From: Rhipicephalus microplus
Taxonomy: Eukaryota; Arthropoda; Arachnida; Ixodida; Ixodidae
DNA: 64,000 nucleotides
Assembly (NCBI RefSeq): GCF_043290135.1
Contig: NC_134710.1
Coordinates: 137,724,155-137,788,154, forward strand
Reading direction: 5' to 3'
Part shown: piece by piece, positions 57,265 through 64,000 of the stretch
Position numbering within the stretch: the stretch's first letter is position 1
How the letters are laid out: each line of letters opens with the position of its first letter
Translations under genes and position numbers: made by a program
The notes under the pieces: model-generated
The model's database searches: none
Seen by the model: only the letters and a program-made list of their open reading frames with translations
What the model was told of the DNA's origin: nothing

Positions 57265-57593
57265 TGCTACATGCATGCATATTGATATTCTAGGGGGCGA
57301 TGCGCGTGGTTGTCTGACGAGGAAGACGAAGGGTTGTCTCCGCTTGATCGCTGGTGAACGTATCACACTATTATCGCTGGTTTTAAATACATCTAATCCC
57401 CAGAAGTGTGGCAGCTTGGGCTAGTTGGTATGACATGACGATAGTTATAGCGCGAGAACAAAACGACGACACAGAGCGCTCGTGTCTTTCGTGTCCTTCT
57501 TGTCTCTGTGTCGTCGTTTTGTTCTCGCGCTATAACTATCGTCATGCCTAATCCCCAGCTTCGTCGATACGACGTCTCTTCTTTTCCGTAACA
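57265..57593 (+). repeat. 5' LTR, split by a hairpin insertion
   Basis: 174 bp of LTR sequence remain after removing the 144-bp insert and one copy of its 11-bp target duplication. That equals the 3' LTR length exactly. Confidence 0.9.
57404..57547. mobile_element. 144-bp palindromic insertion with 43-bp perfect arms
   Basis: Arms 57434-57476 and 57504-57546 are perfect reverse complements with a 27-nt loop. An 11-bp target-site duplication CTAATCCCCAG flanks the insert (57393-57403 and 57548-57558). A 30-nt leader outside the left arm holds a pol III A-box-like GGGCTAGTTGGT. No coding capacity. Confidence 0.88.
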
Positions 57594-57667
57594 TATTTGG
57601 TGGAGGTGGAACATTCCCCGTCTTCAACACAAAGCTTCGCAGTGGCCACACCGTTCAGTCTCCGGCC

Positions 57668-58600
57668 ATGGCTACCAATGACAACAACCCGTCAGCGTTT
57701 CCATCTGTAGCTCCAGCCACTACATACCTGAAAATGCTCTACCCCCGTGATCCCGGTACATTCTCCGCAGAACCTGGGCTTCACGTTGACTACTGGTCCC
57801 GTATGTACGAGTGTGTTAGCCAGACACACTGATGGGACTCTACTATGATGCTCGCCATTGTAATATTTTACTTGGACGTCACCCCACGTGTCTCGTTCGA
57901 CGCCCATGAGGCCGAGCTCACCAGCTAGGATATCTTCAAGGAGCGACTACGCGACATCTTTGGGGGCCCGTCCGGTCGCCAAATGGCAGCGTGAAAAGAA
58001 CTTGCCACTTTTGTGCAGTCCGCAACTGAGTCCTATGTCTCGTACATACAGGACGTGCTCGCGTTGTGCCGAAAAGTCAAAGAGCAAATGACAGAAAGTG
58101 ACAAGGTGGGCCACATACTAAAGGGCATCGCGGACGACGCCTTCAACTTGCTCGTCTACACTAATGTCACGACCGTAGATATGACTATCAAGGAATGCCG
58201 CCGCTTCGAAACGGCGAAAAGCCGCCATGTTCTGCCTCAATTTACGCGGCTACCAAACACGGCTGTTACATCCACCTGCACCAATCTCGGCGCCACACCA
58301 CCCATGCAGGACAGCGTGACACGAATAGTTCGATGGGAGCTTGAGGTGTCAGGTCTGGCACCATTTCCTCCACATCCGCTCGACCATGGCGCCACACAAA
58401 CGCCTCCGGCGGTCTCCGTTATTCAAGCCGTCGTGAGGCAGGAAATTGCAAAGCTCGGTTTTCCTGTGGCCTGCTCTGTCTCCCGACCCACCTCCAGACC
58501 AATGACAATAAATGCACCACGCCATGACTCACTTTTTTTTCCGCGATCTCGCAATCCGACAGAATGAAGAACTGCAGGCGACAAACTGATCTGCTTCCGC
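57668..58600 (+). pseudogene. gag-like region of the gypsy element
   Basis: ATG at 57668 (MATNDNNPSAF) followed by a capsid-like region broken by stops at 57830 and further on. The clearer open part (58013-58567) contains SYVSYIQDVLALCRKVKEQM and KVGHILKGIADDAFNLL, typical of gypsy capsid C-terminal domains. Just after (58570-58640) is a nucleocapsid-like CFRSHQVDHISRYC, where the second Cys of the usual CCHC knuckle is Ser. Confidence 0.7.
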
Positions 58601-58641
58601 TCCCACCAAGTTGACCATATCTCCCGCTACTGCCGCAGCAC

Positions 58642-59520
58642 TTGGACGCCCTCAAACTAGAGCCCATTTTCCTCTTCTCGCCCTTACGAAGACATCCTTC
58701 CGACGTCCCTAACAGCCGCTCATTCACCGTCACCTCAACGCCGCCGTTCCCTATCACCCAAACCACGCCGCTATCCGTCGCTGGTCAACTATGGATTCTC
58801 TCGAACGGAAAACTAGACCATGCAGCTCCGGGAGGTAGTGCTGCATCAATTGCGACTGATCCGAATCCTCCGTTGTCGCTCCCCACTAATACGAACTTGA
58901 TTGAGGTGTATGTGGACGGTATTTCTTTGACGGCGTTAGTTGATACCGGAGATCAAGTGTCCATAATGAGTGCTCACCTGTGTCGCCTACTTAAAAAAGT
59001 CCTCACGCCTGCAGCGACTAAAGCCCTCCGAGCAGCTGATGGTGGAACTGTGGCCATCACTGGAATGTGTACCACTCGTGTTAGCATTGCTGGCCGCCAT
59101 GTCCCCGTTTTATTTACGGTGCTTGAAAATTGCCCTCATGACCTAATCTTCGGCATGGACTTCCTATCGACGTATTCTGCCCTGATCGATTGTGCCGCTG
59201 GTACTCTCTGCCTAGAACTTCCTCTTCTCCCAGATTCTCACCCTGAACTCCCGAATAGCCTGTGCATCACTGACTTCTTCCAGATATCACCTAAAGCTCT
59301 CACATTCGTTGAATTAGCAACACCCTCTCCCGTGCTCGATGATGATTATATCGTGACGCCGATTCCTGATGTTCTCCTGGCGTGTGACATTACTGTCCCA
59401 CACTCCATCGTAACCATGGCCTCTAACCGAACATATTTATTTACCTGCTATCAATTTCGGTTTCATAAAACAAGTGCTACCCCAAGGAATTTTGGTCGCC
59501 ATGCTAAGACCCTTAATTGA
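58642..59520 (+). pseudogene. protease region of the gypsy element
   Basis: Retropepsin-like domain: VDGISLTALVDTGDQVSIMS (catalytic Asp in DTG), then FTVLENCPHDLIFGMDFL. It continues toward the RT, but a frame change near 59474-59520 separates it. The frame itself is open for about 290 codons. Confidence 0.75.
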
Positions 59521-61010
59521 TGACCACGTCACCTGTTTTACGGCAGACGTATGTACCGATAACCCACGTCACTCGCAGGATGATGCCATGTGCCTCGATG
59601 CGACCTTACGCTCCATGATCGCCCCAGACCTCAAACCTGAGAAGTCAGCCACACTATGCCGCCTTCTGGCTTCATACCGTGACATATTCGACATCGACAG
59701 CCATGCACTCGGCCAGACTTCACTCGTCAAGCACCGCATTAACACAGGTGATTCTCACCCCATTCATCGACGACCATACCGGGTGTCTGCCACCGAGTGC
59801 AAAGTAATTCAACAAGAAGTCGCCAAGATGCTAGCCAAAGGAATTATTGAACACTCTTCGAGCCCTTTGGCATTCCCCGTTGTGCTCGTTAAAAAGAAAG
59901 ATGGCACGTGGCGATTCTGCGTGGATTACCACCATCTGAATAGAATCACGAAAAAGGACGTTTACCCTTTACCTCGCATCGATGACGCTCTAGATTGTCT
60001 CCACGACGGCCGATACTTTTCTTCAATAGACCTACGTACGGCTACTGGCAGATTGCTGCCGACGAAAAAGACAAAGAGAAGACTGCATTTGTAATTCCAG
60101 ACGGTCTATATCAGTTCAAGGTTATGCCGTTAGGGTATGCAACGCCCCAGCCACGTTCGAGCGCATGATGGACTCTGCTACAAGGGTTCAAATGATCAAC
60201 ATGTCTTTGTTATCTTGACGATGTCGTTGTATATTCCCCAACATTTGAGACCCACCTTTAGCGTTTGTCAGCTATTCTCGACATATTCCGCACTGCAGGC
60301 CTTCAATTAAACTCGTCAAAGTGCCACTTCGGACGCCAGCAAATTAGTGTTGAACCACCTTGTCAACACCTCTGGTGTGCAGCCGGACCCCGAGAAAATT
60401 CGTGCAGTCACCAGTTTTCCTGTACCCCAGTCAGTCAAAGACGTCCGGAGTTTTGTAGGACTTCGTTCCTATTTTAGAAGGTTTGTGAAAGACTTCGCAA
60501 CCATCGCTCGACCCCTCACAGAGCTGAAGAAAGACGTCACATTTACGTGGGTACCGACCAAGCTGCTGCTTTTTCTCACCTAATCACGCTACTGACGACT
60601 CCACCTATATTGGCTCACTTTGACCCATCTGCTCCGATAGAAGTCCGAACTGATGCTAGTTGTGACGGAATCGGAGTCGTCCTAGTGCAACGCCAACGGG
60701 GACACAACCGAGTTGTCGCCTGTGCTAGCTGCCTCCTCACAGCTGCTGAGCGCAACTATTCCATTACAGAGTGTGAATGTCTTGCTCTTGTATGGGCAGT
60801 CTCAAAGTTCTGCCCATAGTTATATGGCACAAATTTTGCTGTGATAACTGACCATCATGCGCTATGTACGTCACTGAAGGACCCTACTGGCCGGCTCGGG
60901 CGCTGGGCTCTGCGACTGCAAGAGTATACATACACGGTAACGTACAAGTCCAGACGTCTACATCAGGACACAGACTGCCTGTTCCACTACCCGGTTGTTG
61001 AGTCGAGCAG
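59474..61010 (+). pseudogene. reverse transcriptase and RNase H region of the gypsy element
   Basis: RT fingers ([64 protein letters not shown]), first catalytic-Asp block FSSIDLRTA, and after a frameshift the YLDDVVVY box (60211-60234). Further broken frames carry the connection domain ([17 protein letters not shown]) and RNase H (RTDASCDGIGVVLVQRQRG, ITDHHALCTSL). Enzymatic blocks are recognisable but never in one frame. Confidence 0.85.
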
Positions 61011-61229
61011 TATGACTGACGCCGACACCGAGCCTTGCGCCTTTTCGCTTTCGCAAATGACATGCATCGGTGATGAGCAGCGCAGTGATGCGTCCTTGCG
61101 TGCTATCATTGAGCGCCTTGAATCACCATCTTCCAATCAGTCCCATCGCTCATTCGTGCTCCACGGTGGTGTATTTATTATACTGCCAAAGTTTTGAGCC
61201 GGATGGACCGGCCCTGCTGCTTGTCATTC

Positions 61230-61990
61230 CGAAACACCTTCGCTCGGAAGTTCTACATGAACTTCATGACCTTCCAACTGCTGGTCACCTTGGTGTTTCA
61301 CGCACTTACGACCGAATACGCTGACGCTTATTTTGGCCAGGGCTTGCACGCTCAGTCAGAAGATTCGTTGCGGCTTGTGAGAAATTTCAGTGCCGCAAAA
61401 CACCATTGACACTTCCCGTCGCACGCCTTCACCCACTTGACATTCCATCGGAACCATTCTTCCGCGTTGGCTTGGACCTACTTGGTCCTTTCCCCTTGTC
61501 TTCCTCGGGGATAGTCGTGGCCACCGACTACACCACGCGTTATGCCATCACACGAGCTCTTCCGACAAGCTGCGCCACATATGTCGCTGACTTCCTCCTC
61601 AAGGACGTGATTTTGCAACATGGAGACCCATGGCAGCTGCTTACAGACCATGGCCCCCCTTTTTTGTTGAAGGTCATAGCCGATATCTTGCAGTCCTGTC
61701 ATACGAAACACAAGCCGACTACGTCATACCACACCCAAACCAATGGACTCATGGAGCGTCTAAATTCAACTCTTACAGACGTGCTCGCTAATTATGTTTC
61801 TACCAACCACACCGACTGGGATCCCGCGTTGCCGTACGTCACATTTGCCTACAATTCTTCACTCCATGACTCTGCCGCTTACTCTCCATTATTTCTGCTG
61901 TTTGGCCGAGAACGAACATTGCCTATAGACACCATCACATCGTTCCCTGCAGTACCGACCAGTGAATATGCCATGGACGCTATCACTTGA
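61230..61990 (+). pseudogene. integrase region of the gypsy element
   Basis: An HHCC zinc part is spread over two frames (HELHDLPTAGHLG and CEKFQCRK). The core at 61406-61990 has VGLDLLGPFP, LLTDHGPPF and NGLMERLNSTL, giving the D,D-35-E triad, then LPYVTFAYNSS and TAYSP-like AAYSPLFLLFGR. A stop at 61988 truncates the C-terminal part, whose remnant runs on to about 62310. Confidence 0.85.
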
Positions 61991-62349
61991 GCCGCTCACG
62001 CCCGCGAAATCACCCGTACTTGCCTTCTGACCTCTCAAGAGTAGCAACGTCGTTTGTATGACCAACGACACTGCCACGTACACTTTCTGCCCGGTTCTTT
62101 GGTCCTGCTCAGGTCTCCGACCCATCAAGTTGGCTTGTCAGAAAAATCAATTACTTGCTACACAGGTCCATACTGAATCCTTCGTGTGGTTACTCCTGTA
62201 ACCTATGAAATTGGTCCTTTTACCCCGTCTCCTTTATGTGCCAAACAGGCTACCGATATTGTACGTGTTGCGCGTTTGAAGCCCTATCACTCTCCTAGTG
62301 CCGTTGACATTTAGATGCGCCGAGACAGCGCTTGAGCCGCCAGGGGTTA

Positions 62350-62523
62350 TGCTACAGGCATGCATATTGATATTCTAGGGGGCGACGCGCGTGTGTGCCT
62401 GACGAGGAAGACGAAGGTTTGTATCAGCTTGATTGCTGGTGAACTGGTCACGCCATTACTGCTCGTTTTAAATACATCTAATCTCCAGCCCCGTCGATAC
62501 GGCGTCTCTTCTTTTCCGTAACA
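62350..62523 (+). repeat. 3' LTR, 174 bp
   Basis: Begins TGCTACAGGCATGC and ends TTTTCCGTAACA, aligned base for base with the 5' LTR apart from its insertion and point differences. Confidence 0.9.
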
Positions 62524-62529
62524 ATATGC

Positions 62530-64000
62530 TAGTGTTATTTCCGGCAAAACACCGTGTAAATGCGGCTGTTTTGTCCTTGTTTTCACTAGGGGCCGTATTC
62601 ATTATTGAATAAATCTAGCAGACAGACGCAGTTCGGTTTTGAAACCAGCCTGACACCACTAGACTAAAAAGTGAGAGCAAAACATACTTTGCTCGTCTGA
62701 CCGCTTAGATGCAATGCCACCTCCTTTCTTATTGATACTACGAACTCGGAAAACTATATAGGGATACGTCCTCCCTCATTTCTAACTATTGTCCCGCTTG
62801 AATACCAGCGGCCTATAGTTTGGTTTCGGGGCTGTGCGCCCATACCGCATCTACCAGCCACCACTCTCGCCTGCAGGAACAGCTGAGAAGTGCGTGCTTT
62901 GGCCGCCAGGATATCGCGGAAACTCCAGCGCTGGTTCCCTATAAACTTATGACCTAGAGTTACTGTATGTGCTACCTTCAGGTGTAGTATGTACAGTGTA
63001 GCCTGTGGAGCTAAAAATTGGTGTGTAAGGACCAGAGATGCCGCCAGCTGCTGCCACGACTTATCCCCATAGCAAACGATGCATGATTTTTGTGATGCAC
63101 TCATGTGCGCGTATTATTTACATCATTTTTCTTGTTTCTAATCCATGTATCAAGTAATTCACAGATTAAACATCTCGAACCAACATTCTAGCTGTGAGAA
63201 GCCGTGTTGTGGTTGGCTCTGCACTATTAGACCTCAATATCTGCGTGAGCGCTTTTACGTCGCCATCTAAGCACAGACAAATGAAAGTAATATGCGACAC
63301 GTAACCAGGAGAATGTAAGCCTTACTTTCTCACTTCATCTTCTGCAGCGGTGCCCCACCTCACCAGTGCCACTGCCTAGCAGCCCCGTCCAACCTCACCA
63401 CAAGCAGCTGCAGAAATAATTTGTCTATGGCGAGATGGTGCAATCTTGTAAAAATTTCAAATCTGAAACGGAGTATGTACGATAAAAATAAAGATGAAAT
63501 GCGGTACGAACGACACATGCGATGGTTCACGTAAGTTTTCATGACCTGCCCATAGCCTTTCAAGCATATACTACCCACAGATAACAATAGAAGAGAGCAG
63601 TTGTGCGGTCATCTGGGGGCTTTTGGGCCTAGCTAGCGGCTGATGGAAGTGTGCGACGAAACCGGTGAATTACTGCATTGTTGTTACAGTGATTTCTCGC
63701 ACCTACATATATCACAGTTTATTGCATGAGGCCACTGTTCGAGCGTTGCTGGAACTGTTGCATGTTCCACACCGACAATGCGACCACAGTTTTATCACTG
63801 TAATAGCACTATATAAACATATGATTGAGATAACAGCTCTTGCGCGCTTTATTTTTCTAATAGGAGTAATTCCTTCTCGAAACTCGAGTATCATACTTAT
63901 AATCTAAAGCATGCATTCTTAATAGCTAAATCACTTGGATTGCTCATTTATTTATTTATTTTGCAAGGGGGTTTAATAGCGACGCCAGGTAATAGGCAGA
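62530..64000. other. non-coding interval
   Basis: No exon, domain or bounded repeat recognised. A short (TTTA)n run sits at 63945-63960. Confidence 0.45.

Larger units (their letters stand above)
57265..62523 (+). mobile_element. degenerate Ty3/gypsy LTR retrotransposon
   Basis: Two LTRs (57265-57593, 62350-62523) both begin TGCTAC and end GTAACA. A 4-bp target-site duplication ATAT flanks the element (57261-57264 and 62524-62527). A possible primer-binding TGG starts at 57598. Internal order gag, protease, RT, RNase H, integrase is the Ty3/gypsy arrangement. Numerous stops and frameshifts plus clear LTR divergence mark it as an old, immobile copy. Confidence 0.93.

Noticed and set aside
57300..57330. 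CTGACGAGGAAGACGAA in the gypsy LTR looks hammerhead-like
   Set aside because: The GAAA core and a pairing stem I are missing, so it is not a hammerhead.

Overview
The window looks like nuclear genomic DNA from a hard tick (Ixodida, probably a metastriate such as Rhipicephalus or a close relative). The evidence is five copies of a tRNA-derived SINE that I recognise as the tick family Ruka, spliceosomal introns, long AT-rich intergenic DNA with microsatellites, and an arthropod-type mix of LINE, Ty3/gypsy, hAT and P-type (THAP) elements. No bacterial features, CRISPR array or functional tRNA/rRNA gene is visible. Species assignment is inference.

Layout: (1) 1.0-9.2 kb, plus strand: a multi-exon THAP/P-element-type transposase gene. 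Nine exons join with consistent phases into 924 codons, with SINE and (TA)n insertions in its introns. (2) 9.5-12.3 kb: a dead LINE 3' fragment ending in (TTA)n, and a second LINE 3' fragment on the minus strand. (3) 12.46-14.01 kb, plus strand: a three-exon UPF0598 (C8orf82-like) gene, 226 aa. (4) 14-35 kb: mostly non-coding. It holds Ruka copies, a solo LTR with target-site duplication, a decayed hAT transposase on the minus strand, a fold-back element and tandem duplications. (5) 35.6-37.9 kb, minus strand: an intact intronless 738-aa membrane protein with 3 Ig and 3 FN3 domains, a TM segment and a tail. This is the architecture of chelicerate short Dscam (sDscam), so it is probably a retrogene. 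(6) 40.8-41.9 kb, minus strand: a possible small spliced gene or pseudogene with a reading-frame problem. (7) 43.2-43.5 kb: a (TA)n-bounded insert carrying a minimal hammerhead ribozyme on the minus strand, typical of Penelope-like elements. (8) 45-51 kb: a THAP-like exon, then two copies of one LINE family in inverted orientation, with a near-identical tract suggesting gene conversion. (9) 50.8-53.1 kb: a TIR-bounded element with a broken THAP domain, and a 299-bp MITE nested in its right terminus. (10) 57.27-62.52 kb: a degenerate Ty3/gypsy element with 174-bp LTRs. Its 5' LTR is interrupted by a 144-bp perfect-hairpin element with an 11-bp target-site duplication. (11) 62.5-64 kb: nothing recognisable.

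Only three loci look like candidate functional host genes: the P-type transposase-like gene, the UPF0598 gene and the Ig/FN3 membrane protein. They do not form a pathway; the window is an ordinary gene-poor, transposon-rich tick region. All functions are inferred from reading translations by eye; no database search was run.
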